A stretch of 40,102 bases of DNA from Deltaproteobacteria bacterium HGW-Deltaproteobacteria-15 (GTDB taxonomy: Bacteria; Desulfobacterota; DSM-4660; Desulfatiglandales; HGW-15). The stretch covers positions 1 through 40,102 of the forward strand of contig PHBH01000030.1 of assembly GCA_002840535.1 (NCBI GenBank). The letters run 5' to 3'. The first letter of the stretch is position 1. Each line of letters opens with the position of its first letter. Made by a program: the position numbers and the translations under genes. The notes beneath the pieces are model-generated. The model worked only from the letters and a program-made list of their open reading frames with translations, ran no database searches and was not told the DNA's origin. This document shows, piece by piece, positions 25,040 through 33,500 of the stretch.

Positions 25040-26083
25040 ATGGGTACAAAGAAGTTCTTCTCGCAAATGGCGCTGTTGTCCTTCATCCTGATCCTCATTC
25101 TCTTTCTCTTAAGCCCGCCCCCTTCCAGGGCCGCCGAAAAGGTGTTCAAATGGCGGTGCCAGTCCCACTGGCCGACTGCCAGCAGCTCTTACAAGGACAG
25201 CCTTATCCGGCTCTCGAACAACCTCAAGGAGAGGACGAACGGCCGGCTGGTCGTGGAGCCGTTCGCGGCAGAGTCCCTGGTTCCTTCAAAGGAGATCTTC
25301 AATGCGGTCAAGCGCGGCATGATCGAGATGGCCACGGCATCCCCCGGCTACTTTCGGGATCAGATTCCTCTGGCTGGAGTCGCCTCAGGGCTTCCCTACG
25401 CCTTCCGCGAGGTCTGGGAGTGCGCCTATTTCCATAAGGGACTCGGTTTCGAAAAGATGATGCAGGACGAGTGCGCAAAGCATGGTATTTATTTCTCGAC
25501 GGACAAGGTCTATCCCACGGAGATGTGCTCAAAGAAGCCGATCCGGACCGCTGCGGATTTCAAGGGCATGAAAATCCGTTCATCCGGAGTTCTCGAGGTG
25601 TTCCTGACCAGTCTGGGAGCGGCGGGGGCTTACATCCCGGGCCCGGAGATCTATCCGGCACTCGCATCAGGAGTGATCGACGCCGCCCACTGGGGCGCGG
25701 TGCAGGGATCGGCCAGCATGGGGTTCTACGACGCCGCCAAATACCACATCCGCCCGGGTCTGAACATCGCGAGCACGGACGTCTGGTTGATCAATCAGAA
25801 GGCCATCGATGCGCTTCCGGACGAACTCAAGAAAGTGCTTTTTTCAACCCTGGAAGAGCAGTTCTGGTTCCGAACCACCGAGTACGAGTATCTCGAAGCG
25901 CTCACCCTGGCCAAGATCCAGAAGGGGAAGGGGGTCCAGCTTCTTGTGCTTCCGCCGGAAGAGCAGAAGAAAATGACTGAAGCGGCCATCAAGATCTGGG
26001 ATGAAGAAGCGAAGAAGAGCCCGGAAAGCGGAAAGGCCGTTCAGATGATGAAGGATTTTCTGCAGAAGCTCGGTCACCTGTAA
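25040..26083 (+). CDS. dctP: TRAP transporter substrate-binding protein (DctP family)
   Basis: A 347-residue periplasmic binding protein with a signal peptide (hydrophobic core ALLSFILILILFLL, cleavage near PSRAA). The DctP fold markers include the helix-strand pattern around TNGRLVVEPF, the KPIRTAADFKGMKIRSSG loop that includes the carboxylate-binding Arg, and the YPALASGVIDAAHWG block. It captures a carboxylate-type solute for the DctQM permease. The ATG at 25040 was chosen for GGGAGG 7 bases upstream. Operon with dctQ and dctM. Confidence 0.9.
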   Translation: MGTKKFFSQMALLSFILILILFLLSPPPSRAAEKVFKWRCQSHWPTASSSYKDSLIRLSNNLKERTNGRLVVEPFAAESLVPSKEIFNAVKRGMIEMATASPGYFRDQIPLAGVASGLPYAFREVWECAYFHKGLGFEKMMQDECAKHGIYFSTDKVYPTEMCSKKPIRTAADFKGMKIRSSGVLEVFLTSLGAAGAYIPGPEIYPALASGVIDAAHWGAVQGSASMGFYDAAKYHIRPGLNIASTDVWLINQKAIDALPDELKKVLFSTLEEQFWFRTTEYEYLEALTLAKIQKGKGVQLLVLPPEEQKKMTEAAIKIWDEEAKKSPESGKAVQMMKDFLQKLGHL

Positions 26084-26127
26084 GATTCTACAATGCCCGG
26101 GTTCTCGAGGAGTGCCCGGGCGGACCT

Positions 26128-26682
26128 ATGGAAAGCGGAGGAACTGCTTTGGCTCGAAACCATCCTTTGCTCAAGTCCATCGATGCGGTCAACGACTGGG
26201 TGGGGCGGATCGTGTCCCTTTTCATTCTGCTGATGTTTCTGATCCTCATGCTCGAGATCTTCGCTCGATATCTGTTCAATGCACCGAGCGTCTGGGCCAA
26301 TGAGCTTACCCAGATGCTCTTCGGCGCCTATGTGGTTCTCTCGGGAGGCCATCTCCTGTGGAGGGGAGGCCATGTAGGGGTGGACATCCTTTACTCACGG
26401 CTCTCGCCCAGGAAAAAAGCCATGCTCGATGTCATCACCTCTGTTCTCTTCTTCGCCTTTTGCGTGATGATGGTTTACTTCGGAGGGTCTCTTGCCTGGG
26501 AATCTCTGGCCCGCTGGGAGCACTCTCAGTCCGCCTGGAACCCGCCCCTCTATCCGGTGAAGCTCACGATTCCTGTTGGCGCCATCCTGCTGCTGCTTCA
26601 GGGGGTCGCGAAACTCGTTCGGGACATCTTGGTCCTGACCGGGACGGAACCCCTTGCCCCTGCCGCTCCGGCGCAGAAATAA
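26128..26682 (+). CDS. dctQ: TRAP transporter small permease (DctQ family)
   Basis: A 184-residue membrane protein with four predicted helices and the family motif EIFARYLFNAPSVWANE. It pairs with DctM in the sodium-driven TRAP complex. The ATG at 26128 has no good ribosome-binding site; a TTG at 26149 has GGAGG 7 bases upstream and may be the true start. It is followed after 9 bases by dctM. Confidence 0.88.
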   Translation: MESGGTALARNHPLLKSIDAVNDWVGRIVSLFILLMFLILMLEIFARYLFNAPSVWANELTQMLFGAYVVLSGGHLLWRGGHVGVDILYSRLSPRKKAMLDVITSVLFFAFCVMMVYFGGSLAWESLARWEHSQSAWNPPLYPVKLTIPVGAILLLLQGVAKLVRDILVLTGTEPLAPAAPAQK

Positions 26683-26691
26683 GGATTCCCT

Positions 26692-28002
26692 ATGAGCATT
26701 GAGTTCCTCACAATCATGTTCTTCGCGGCCCTCTTTATATTCTTGCTCCTGGGGCTTCCGGTTGCCTTCGTCCTCGGCGGGGTTTCCGTTGTGTTCCTTT
26801 ACTTCACGTGGGGTCCCCAGTCCTTCTACATGGTGGCGGCGCAGACATGGGGTGCGATGAACAAGTTCAGCCTGGTGGCCATCCCGCTTTTCATCTTCAT
26901 GGCCATGATCCTGGAAAAGGCCGGGGTCGCCAACGATCTCTATGAAATGATGTACGTGTGGTTCGGCCCTGTGAGGGGAGGACTCGCCGTCGGCACGGTG
27001 GTCATATGCGCCATCTTCGGGGCCATGTGCGGCATCAGCGGCGCTGCGGTGGTGAGCATGGGAACGATTGCGCTGCCCTCTATGCTGAAATACGGGTATG
27101 ATAAGGAGCTGGCGCTGGGCTGCATCAACGCAGGGGGGAGCCTCGGAATCCTGATTCCTCCAAGCGTCATCATGATCATCTACGCCCTCATCTCCGGTGA
27201 ATCGGTGGGAAGGCTCTTTGCAGGAGGGGTTGTGCCGGGCATCTTGATCGCCACTCTCCTCTCTCTCTATATCACCATTCGATGTCTGTTTCAGCCGAGC
27301 CTCGGTCCGGCCATACCCAAGGAAGAACGGGGGGATTGGTCCAGGAAGATAACGGCTCTCAAGGCCGTGATCCTTCCTCTCTGCATCGTCGTGATGGTAC
27401 TCGGCTCAATCATCGGTGGCATTACCACCCCCACGGAATCGGCTGCTGCAGGGGTATTGGGGGCCATGGTGTCAGGGCTCATTTATCGGCAACTGAATTG
27501 GCCGCTGATAAAGGATGCCGCCCTCCGCACGTTGCGTCTGACCTCAATGATCATGTGGATCCTCTTCGGGGCCTACTGCTTCAGTGCGGCCTATAACGGG
27601 ATGGGGGCTCCGAGCCTGATTCGAAACCTGATGGAATTCATCCCGGGCGGCCCGTGGGGAAGCATCATCTTCATTCAGGTTATTCTTCTGCTCTTGGGGA
27701 TGGTTCTGGACCCTGCAGGCATCATGATGATTACGGGACCCGTCTTTCTGCCGGTGGTCAATGCCCATGGGTTCGACCCGGTATGGTTCGGGATCCTGTT
27801 CACCGTAAACATGGAGATCGGGTACATGACCCCGCCCTTCGGGTTCAACCTGTTCTATCTCAAGGGAATCGTGCCGTCCTCCATCAGCATGGCCGACATC
27901 TACCGTTCGGTCATACCGTATACGGCTGTGGAGATTTCCGGATTGGCGCTGGTGATGATCTTCCCGGCCCTGGTTACATGGCTTCCCAACAAGATGTTCT
28001 AG
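26692..28002 (+). CDS. dctM: TRAP transporter large permease (DctM family)
   Basis: A 436-residue membrane protein with about twelve hydrophobic segments. The family blocks GLPVAFVLGG, IPLFIFMAMILE, GISGAAVVSMGTIALP and NAGGSLGILIPPS are present. It forms the transport core of the DctPQM importer. AAGGA lies 6 bases before the ATG. The TAG stop touches the palindromic repeat that follows. Confidence 0.92.
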   Translation: MSIEFLTIMFFAALFIFLLLGLPVAFVLGGVSVVFLYFTWGPQSFYMVAAQTWGAMNKFSLVAIPLFIFMAMILEKAGVANDLYEMMYVWFGPVRGGLAVGTVVICAIFGAMCGISGAAVVSMGTIALPSMLKYGYDKELALGCINAGGSLGILIPPSVIMIIYALISGESVGRLFAGGVVPGILIATLLSLYITIRCLFQPSLGPAIPKEERGDWSRKITALKAVILPLCIVVMVLGSIIGGITTPTESAAAGVLGAMVSGLIYRQLNWPLIKDAALRTLRLTSMIMWILFGAYCFSAAYNGMGAPSLIRNLMEFIPGGPWGSIIFIQVILLLLGMVLDPAGIMMITGPVFLPVVNAHGFDPVWFGILFTVNMEIGYMTPPFGFNLFYLKGIVPSSISMADIYRSVIPYTAVEISGLALVMIFPALVTWLPNKMF

Positions 28003-28129
28003 GCAGGTTGCTCAAAAACGCCCATCTGCTGCGTTGCCCTTATCCCGCGTCGTTGCGGCGTACTTGAGTGTACGCCTCACTCCTCGGAATTGCGGGCGCC
28101 TTGCATCTGGGCATTTTTGAGCAACCTGC
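28003..28129. repeat. Palindromic intergenic repeat touching a stop codon, copy C
   Basis: Ends GCAGGTTGCTCAAAAA and TTTTTGAGCAACCTGC are perfect inverted repeats, extended inward with one mismatch (CGCCCA / TGGGCA). The element is 127 bp and starts directly after the dctM stop. Its left end matches the repeat at 8287-8433. It probably forms a long terminator-like stem. Confidence 0.65.
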
Positions 28130-28479
28130 GAGCAGGGGCTTTTCCAGCACCAATGAATCGCCGCGAAGCCGTCTTCGTGCCTGCCCGCTGAAGCGCTTCG
28201 GCACGCAAGCGTGTCCATCGTGCTCTTCGTGGTTGAATACGTCTTTTTACCACGAAGGACGCGAAGAGCACGAAGGTCTAAGGCTGAAGCAAAACTGCCC
28301 GCGCCAGCGGGCTGAGCATTTTTCAATGCCGGTCTTGCCCGGCATTGAAAGAAATCCCCTTTTTGCTCCTCCGCGCCTCTGCGAGAGAATATCTTGACCT
28401 TGTGGTTGAACATGTCCGTTCTTACCACGAAGAGCACGAAGAATTGATCTGAGAGCACAAGGGCGCCTTCTCAGGGTTT
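28130..28479. repeat. Repeat-rich convergent intergenic region
   Basis: Non-coding. CGTGCTCTTCGTGGT (28219-28233) is answered by ACCACGAAGGACGCGAAGAG with CACGAAGG (28249-28276), and a third ACCACGAAGAGCACGAAG occurs at 28424-28441. A perfect 12-bp hairpin (TTTCAATGCCGG / CCGGCATTGAAA, 28321-28350) followed by CCCCTTTTT could terminate plus-strand transcription. Confidence 0.5.
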
Positions 28480-31080
28480 TCAGCTCTTATCCTTCTGGTC
28501 TTCCTTCGCCTGAAAGGTGTAGTTCCCTTCCAGAAACCGGTCCGCATACCACTCCACCTGTCTGTCATTATGGAGCGCCATGTCGAGCAGGTTGACCGAT
28601 CCGAGGAGCCTGCCGATGATGTCGAGCTTTTCCTCCAGCACGCCACACTGGTACTTCTTCATAGCCCCTCGCACCATGTCCCCCTTCTGTTCCATGCTGA
28701 AGCCCACCCACCTGAGAACAAGCGTGATGAGCTGAGCCCTGCGGGATCGGCGGGCGATATCCGCCGCACCTCCCTTAAAATAGAAGATGATGTAGTTGTC
28801 ATTGACCCTTGGTCCACAGAACGTATCGACTGTAACGTAATGGTATCCGAGTCTTGCGCTGAAATTCAGATAGTTGGCAGCCACAACGGCATAGCTGGGG
28901 CCCCCCATCGGCCCGTTCAGAAGAGGATCTCTGAGCAGGGATTCGGCCACGATCGAGCCAAACCCGCGTAAGCTCGCTCCCGAATGCTGGGTCCAGGAGA
29001 CGTCCTTATTGGTCATGCCCCTGAGCAAGGACTTGAACGGGGAAGAGGTGATATTTTCGAGGGTCGCTTCTTCCGCGCTCTCGGCAATCGAAAGCCCTCC
29101 CCCCAGATCGATCACCAGGATCTTCATGGGAAGGGGAATCCTAAGAGGGACGGCACCACTCCTGTCCGGCTGAACTTCATCGCTTATTCTAAACATCTCC
29201 CGCATCGCGATCTCGTGGGAAAAGCGGATGAGGTCATGGAGAGTCCTGCATCCCTCAGGGTTAAAATTAGGATCCTTGGGATCGGCAAGGTTCAGCGGCG
29301 CAATTCTCTTGAGCGCCGTCTGAACAGTCCTGTAGATGGGACTCCCTTTCATAGGGTTCCTGGGCTTCTTCTTCTTTAGAAGGGACTCCACCCTTCCTCG
29401 ATATATGGTCCTGTTGGTCGCATCCACAGTGATGAGTTCGCCGTTCACGATTGCCTCGGTGGCACCGCCGGTTCCAACCAGCGTGGGGATCCTGAATTCT
29501 CGCGCCACAGACGCCATATGGCCGGTCACCGTGCCTACATCCGTGACGATAGCCTGTATTCTTCCCATGACGGGAACGTATCGGGGAGAGGTCTGTTTTG
29601 CAACGACGATAACGCCTTCCGGGATGCGATGCAGGGTTTCTTCGGACTTTATTACAAATGCCGGGCCTGATGCCGTACCGTCGGAGGCCGATGCCCCTCC
29701 CCTGAGAAGAACCTGGTGGTTCGTGGAAGGCAGGGCGGGCTGGGATTCGGACTTCCTCTCCGCTTCCTCTTCGGCTTCCTTGGAGCGGCGCAGAGGCCGG
29801 GCCTGCAGAATGAAGACCTGATCGTCTTTGTCGATGGCCCATTCGATATCCAGAGGATATCCATAATGCTCTTCCAGCTTCAGTGCACGTTCCACAAGGG
29901 CTTCAATCTGACCCTCCTGCAGGCATGGACTGTTTCGCCTCTCATCTTCAAGGGTTTCCTCTTTAACCCCGTCTGTCCAATCAGGTCGTAGAATGGTTTC
30001 CTTCACCGCAACATCCGCCACTTCCAGTTTCCCGCTCTTTTTCTCGATCTGGTAAAAGTCCGCGGACGAACCGCCATCCACAAGCCTGGCGGCAAGCCCC
30101 CATACTGCGCTGATCATGATAACTGCATGCCTGCTGTCGTTCGGGTCCACTGTGTAGAGCACACCGCTTACCTTTGCGTCGATCATCATGACGCAGGCTA
30201 CGCTCATCACCACATCCTGATCCGGGTATCCTACAGTGCGGCGGTAAAAAATCGCTCTTGGATTGAAGGTGCTGGATACGACTTCCTTATATGCGGGGAT
30301 GACCTGCTCCTCCGTCACATTCAGGACAGTGGAATGCTGGCCTGCGAAACTCGCATCCGAATCCTCGCTTGTAGCGCTGCTCCGAACGGATAGCCTCAAA
30401 GGACCGCCTATCTTGTGCTTCAATGTCGTGACACTCTGCAGAATCGATTGCTCCAGATCAGGGGGTACGCTCGCCGACAGGATGCGAGCCTGTATGTCGC
30501 GGCATACTCTGATGAGACTCTCGGTATCGTTCACATCCAGGTCTTTGAGTTTCCCCTCTACCCATCCTCCCAGTTGATTATGCTCCACAAAATGATGGCA
30601 CGCATACGCAGTGACTGCAAAGCCTGCCGGAACCAGGAGATTGGCTCTGTTATAGACCTCTCCCAGATTTGCCGCCTTTCCGCCTACCTCTGCAATATTT
30701 TCCAGGCTGAGCATTTCCAGAGGCAGGACAAGAGAGCTTTGTTCGATCTTTTTTCTTTTGCGGAGTTCGGCGAGTACGGCTTCCGATATCTCCTCGGTCA
30801 CAGGGAACAGCCCTTCGTATTTTGCCCCTGTCAATGCGTTGAGATCTTCCACCATGGAAAAGACTTCCCTGATCAACAATCCGGTCTGGTTTACCACATA
30901 GCTCAGGGAAAAAGGTGTTCCCTTGTAGATCATGTGCTCCAGGTCCGCAATGATCCCCAGAGCCGAGTTGTTCGACGAAAGGATCCGCTTGAAGCACTCG
31001 TATTTCATCTGAAGCGTTCCTTTGCCTGCAGGCACATGTTCGCCGAGCCGACTCTTTTTGAAGAGATCCAGAAGTTTCAA
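28480..31080 (-). CDS. PEP/pyruvate-binding (PPDK_N) protein with swivelling phosphohistidine domain and unusual C-terminus
   Basis: An 866-residue protein. An unrecognised ~120-residue N-terminal region precedes an ATP-grasp PPDK_N domain (GGKAANLGE; RSSATSEDSDASFAGQHST; DIEWAIDKDDQVFILQARP). A phosphohistidine domain follows, with His521 in GTVTGHMAS. PEP synthases and dikinases end in a TIM barrel that binds PEP; here the last ~290 residues do not show the barrel motifs. The protein therefore probably transfers phosphate from ATP to His521 and on to something else, or is a phosphotransferase of the rifampin-phosphotransferase general layout. The start is TTG with AGGAGG 11 bases upstream; the next ATG (residue 25) lacks a site. 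Cytoplasmic. Downstream of the DedA-type gene on the same strand. Confidence 0.8.
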   Translation of the reverse strand: MKLLDLFKKSRLGEHVPAGKGTLQMKYECFKRILSSNNSALGIIADLEHMIYKGTPFSLSYVVNQTGLLIREVFSMVEDLNALTGAKYEGLFPVTEEISEAVLAELRKRKKIEQSSLVLPLEMLSLENIAEVGGKAANLGEVYNRANLLVPAGFAVTAYACHHFVEHNQLGGWVEGKLKDLDVNDTESLIRVCRDIQARILSASVPPDLEQSILQSVTTLKHKIGGPLRLSVRSSATSEDSDASFAGQHSTVLNVTEEQVIPAYKEVVSSTFNPRAIFYRRTVGYPDQDVVMSVACVMMIDAKVSGVLYTVDPNDSRHAVIMISAVWGLAARLVDGGSSADFYQIEKKSGKLEVADVAVKETILRPDWTDGVKEETLEDERRNSPCLQEGQIEALVERALKLEEHYGYPLDIEWAIDKDDQVFILQARPLRRSKEAEEEAERKSESQPALPSTNHQVLLRGGASASDGTASGPAFVIKSEETLHRIPEGVIVVAKQTSPRYVPVMGRIQAIVTDVGTVTGHMASVAREFRIPTLVGTGGATEAIVNGELITVDATNRTIYRGRVESLLKKKKPRNPMKGSPIYRTVQTALKRIAPLNLADPKDPNFNPEGCRTLHDLIRFSHEIAMREMFRISDEVQPDRSGAVPLRIPLPMKILVIDLGGGLSIAESAEEATLENITSSPFKSLLRGMTNKDVSWTQHSGASLRGFGSIVAESLLRDPLLNGPMGGPSYAVVAANYLNFSARLGYHYVTVDTFCGPRVNDNYIIFYFKGGAADIARRSRRAQLITLVLRWVGFSMEQKGDMVRGAMKKYQCGVLEEKLDIIGRLLGSVNLLDMALHNDRQVEWYADRFLEGNYTFQAKEDQKDKS

Positions 31081-31294
31081 GGCAGAGATTCCCTCCTGTG
31101 GCTCAAGGGCCGGGGAGCGCCGCTACAGGTGAGGATGGATCGAGAAGAGAAGATAAAGGTTCGCCGGAACCCTTGAGGAAAATGATTTGATCGCATTATA
31201 CCCGAACCTTTCCCGCTGCTTCAAGGCCAATCGTAGGCAGTCGCATCACGAGGGCCGCACCTTCAAAGATTGCGCGAGCCTGCCTTTGGTGGAG

Positions 31295-31927
31295 TTACAT
31301 GAACTCTCGTATGATCACAAATCCCAGAACGAGAAGAACGATGAATACCAGGGTAAGCCACTCAAAGTACTTGTCGATAAGAGATTTGATAGGAGGGCCG
31401 AACCAGAAAAAGAGTGCGGCGACCAGAAAGAACCTCAGGGAACGGCTTATCATGGACGCCGTCACCAGCGTAAGGAACGGAATGTGGAACGCGCCTGCCG
31501 CGATGGTGAAGACCTTGTATGGGATGGGTGTGAACCCGGCTATGGCAATGGAGAGAAATGCATTCTTTTCATAGAGCCCCTGGACCTCATTGTACTGATG
31601 CTCCACCCCATAGAACTGGATGATGGGCCTCCCGATGAGATCGTAGAACTCCACGCCGAGAAGATACCCGAACATTCCTCCGAGCACCGAGCCTATCGAG
31701 CAGATGGAGGCATAACGGAAGGCCTTGCTCGGCAGCACCACGGCAAGCGCTATGAGCAGTACGTCGGGCGGGATGGGAAAGAAGGACGACTCCGCAAAGG
31801 CGATGAGGAACAGCGCCCACCCCGCAAAGGGTTTCGCTGCCAGGCTTTCGACCCATGATTTAAGCGCTCTCAGCGGCTTCGAGACGCCGGCGAATATACC
31901 TTTCCTTTTATCTGCTTCTCTTTTCAT
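31295..31927 (-). CDS. DedA / YqaA-type membrane protein (VTT domain)
   Basis: A 210-residue membrane protein. The motif FAESSFFPIPPDVLLIALAV and the GGMFGYLLG and FTPIPYKVFTIAAG blocks are typical of YqaA-like SNARE-associated/VTT proteins, now linked to lipid scrambling or undecaprenyl-phosphate recycling. About five hydrophobic segments are seen. It is upstream of the PPDK_N protein on the same strand, separated by about 210 bases. Confidence 0.85.
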   Translation of the reverse strand: MKREADKRKGIFAGVSKPLRALKSWVESLAAKPFAGWALFLIAFAESSFFPIPPDVLLIALAVVLPSKAFRYASICSIGSVLGGMFGYLLGVEFYDLIGRPIIQFYGVEHQYNEVQGLYEKNAFLSIAIAGFTPIPYKVFTIAAGAFHIPFLTLVTASMISRSLRFFLVAALFFWFGPPIKSLIDKYFEWLTLVFIVLLVLGFVIIREFM

Positions 31928-32113
31928 ACCTGAACTTTATGAAAACTTTCCAATAAAGCAAGCATTTCTTCTCTTGTACCATCCCCTGGGGACCGAGCAT
32001 GGTGAAATAATGCGTCCTCACCAAAACATCCGGGCACAAAAGGAGTCTCGAACAGAGACAAACCATGCAGGCCTGCTCTACCTGCATGATGCAGTCAGCG
32101 ACGCACGAATATC

Positions 32114-32160
32114 TTGACAAACATTTTGAGGTTGAAATTTACAGTGGAATACATTATTTT
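32114..32160 (+). promoter_or_regulatory. Candidate promoter region of the HU gene
   Basis: A TTGACA at 32114 and a TTGAAA at 32132 are followed by A/T-rich -10 candidates; the best spaced pair is TTGAAA (32132-32137) and TATTTT (32155-32160) with 17 bases between. It lies about 55-100 bases upstream of the HU start. Confidence 0.35.
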
Positions 32161-32212
32161 CGTGCAAATTCTACCTGACTCTGAACCACCACACAACAAA
32201 AGGAGGCTAGGA

Positions 32213-32482
32213 ATGAACAAAGGAGATCTGGTCAATGCCGTTGCAAAAGTGGTATCCGGCAAGAAGGAAGCACAGGCCGCTGTGGATTCGATCTTCTCAA
32301 GCATCAGCAAAGCCCTCAAGAAAAGCGACCCTGTAACCCTGGTAGGCTTCGGGACTTTCAAGGTGGACAAGAGAAAGGCTAGGAAAGGGAGAAATCCCCA
32401 AACAGGCGAGGCAATCAAGATCAAGGCAAGGAAGGTTCCCAAATTTGTCGCGGGCAAAGCCCTGAAGGATGCGGTGAAATAG
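32213..32482 (+). CDS. hup: HU-family DNA-binding protein
   Basis: An 89-residue histone-like protein of normal length. It begins MNKGDLVNAVA, has the helical dimer core, the VTLVGFGTFKV strand and the DNA-binding arm block RKARKGRNPQTGEAIKI, then the final KVPKFVAGKALKDAV helix. It bends and compacts DNA as a homodimer; it could also support sigma-54 promoters in place of IHF. AGGAGG lies 6 bases before the ATG. Single gene with its own terminator. Confidence 0.95.
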   Translation: MNKGDLVNAVAKVVSGKKEAQAAVDSIFSSISKALKKSDPVTLVGFGTFKVDKRKARKGRNPQTGEAIKIKARKVPKFVAGKALKDAVK

Positions 32483-32510
32483 GTCTCAAGACATTTCCCG
32501 TTTCCTGCCG

Positions 32511-32541
32511 GCCCTCACCTGCACGGTGGGGGCTTTGCTTT
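32511..32541 (+). terminator. Intrinsic terminator after HU
   Basis: Stem GCCCTCACC / GGTGGGGGC (one G-T pair) with loop TGCAC, followed by the T-rich TTTGCTTT, 28 bases after the HU stop. Confidence 0.7.
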
Positions 32542-32547
32542 CTCACT

Positions 32548-33441
32548 ATGACCAGGTATCTTCTATTTTCACTTCTTCTTCTTGGCACTACCCATCCCTT
32601 TGTGTCTGCCGCATCGAGAGGGGTTCTCGAGAGAACCGGTCTGACCATAGTATTTGATGAGCCCCTGCGAGGCGTCGCAGAGCAGGCCGCCCTCATCTAT
32701 CCTGAAATCGTCAAGGAGCTGGAAGACCGATTGCGCTTGACCGCCCCCTCATCTTCGATGCTTGTGCTGGTAAAGGAGCGCAGCCTCTTTCAGCAGATGG
32801 CACTGGAGCAGATACCGGTAATCGCCTTCGCGGTCCCCGAAAAAAGCCTCATGGTGGTAGATTGCTCGAAGACCGGCAGGGATCCTTTTGCCCTGGACAA
32901 GACGATGAAACATGAACTTTGCCATCTCATGGTCCATCATCACGTATCAGGGAGACATGTTCCTAAATGGCTTGATGAGGGACTCGCTCAATGGGTCAGT
33001 GAAGGCATAGGCGAGCTTGCAGTGGCACGTAAGCGGCCGCTTTTGGCCGATCGTTTGATTCCAATGAGAGCGCTGGCCGTCCGTTTTCCACCGGATTGGG
33101 AGGATCATCTGCTTGCCTATGAACAGAGCGAAAGCTTTGTGGGGTTCATCATTCGTCGGCACGGAATAGACGGGATTCTGAAGGTTCTGGATCGCTTGAA
33201 AATGGAAGAGCCATGGGAAACCGCTGTGGAAAAAGAATTGAACGTTTCCTTCGATAAACTGGAGGAGGAATGGATAGCTCGGCTTCAAGAGATGCAGGGA
33301 TGGTTCCTGCTCGTAAGTCAATATCTTTATGAAATTCTCTTCTTCCTTGCCGCCCTGGCCCTGGCATACGGCTTCCTGAAAGCCTATATCAGAAAACGCG
33401 ATTACTTGCGCGGGAAAGAAGGAGAGGATCCACCCGAGTGA
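32548..33441 (+). CDS. Membrane-anchored gluzincin-type peptidase (peptidase MA-like)
   Basis: A 297-residue exported protein: signal peptide (LLFSLLLLGTTHPFVSA), a domain with the zinc motif HELCH at residues 122-126 and the third ligand Glu144 in KWLDEGLAQW, the spacing of the MA-like gluzincins, and a C-terminal membrane helix (LYEILFFLAALALAYGFL) with a basic cytoplasmic tail. The active domain should face the periplasm. Substrate unknown. The start has only a weak ribosome-binding site. It lies 65 bases after HU, probably unlinked because a terminator intervenes. Confidence 0.8.
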   Translation: MTRYLLFSLLLLGTTHPFVSAASRGVLERTGLTIVFDEPLRGVAEQAALIYPEIVKELEDRLRLTAPSSSMLVLVKERSLFQQMALEQIPVIAFAVPEKSLMVVDCSKTGRDPFALDKTMKHELCHLMVHHHVSGRHVPKWLDEGLAQWVSEGIGELAVARKRPLLADRLIPMRALAVRFPPDWEDHLLAYEQSESFVGFIIRRHGIDGILKVLDRLKMEEPWETAVEKELNVSFDKLEEEWIARLQEMQGWFLLVSQYLYEILFFLAALALAYGFLKAYIRKRDYLRGKEGEDPPE

Positions 33442-33500
33442 CCGGTCTGAAAGCCTGAAACGTTTCAGCTAATGTGAAACGACAGGGAGAGCCAAGTATT

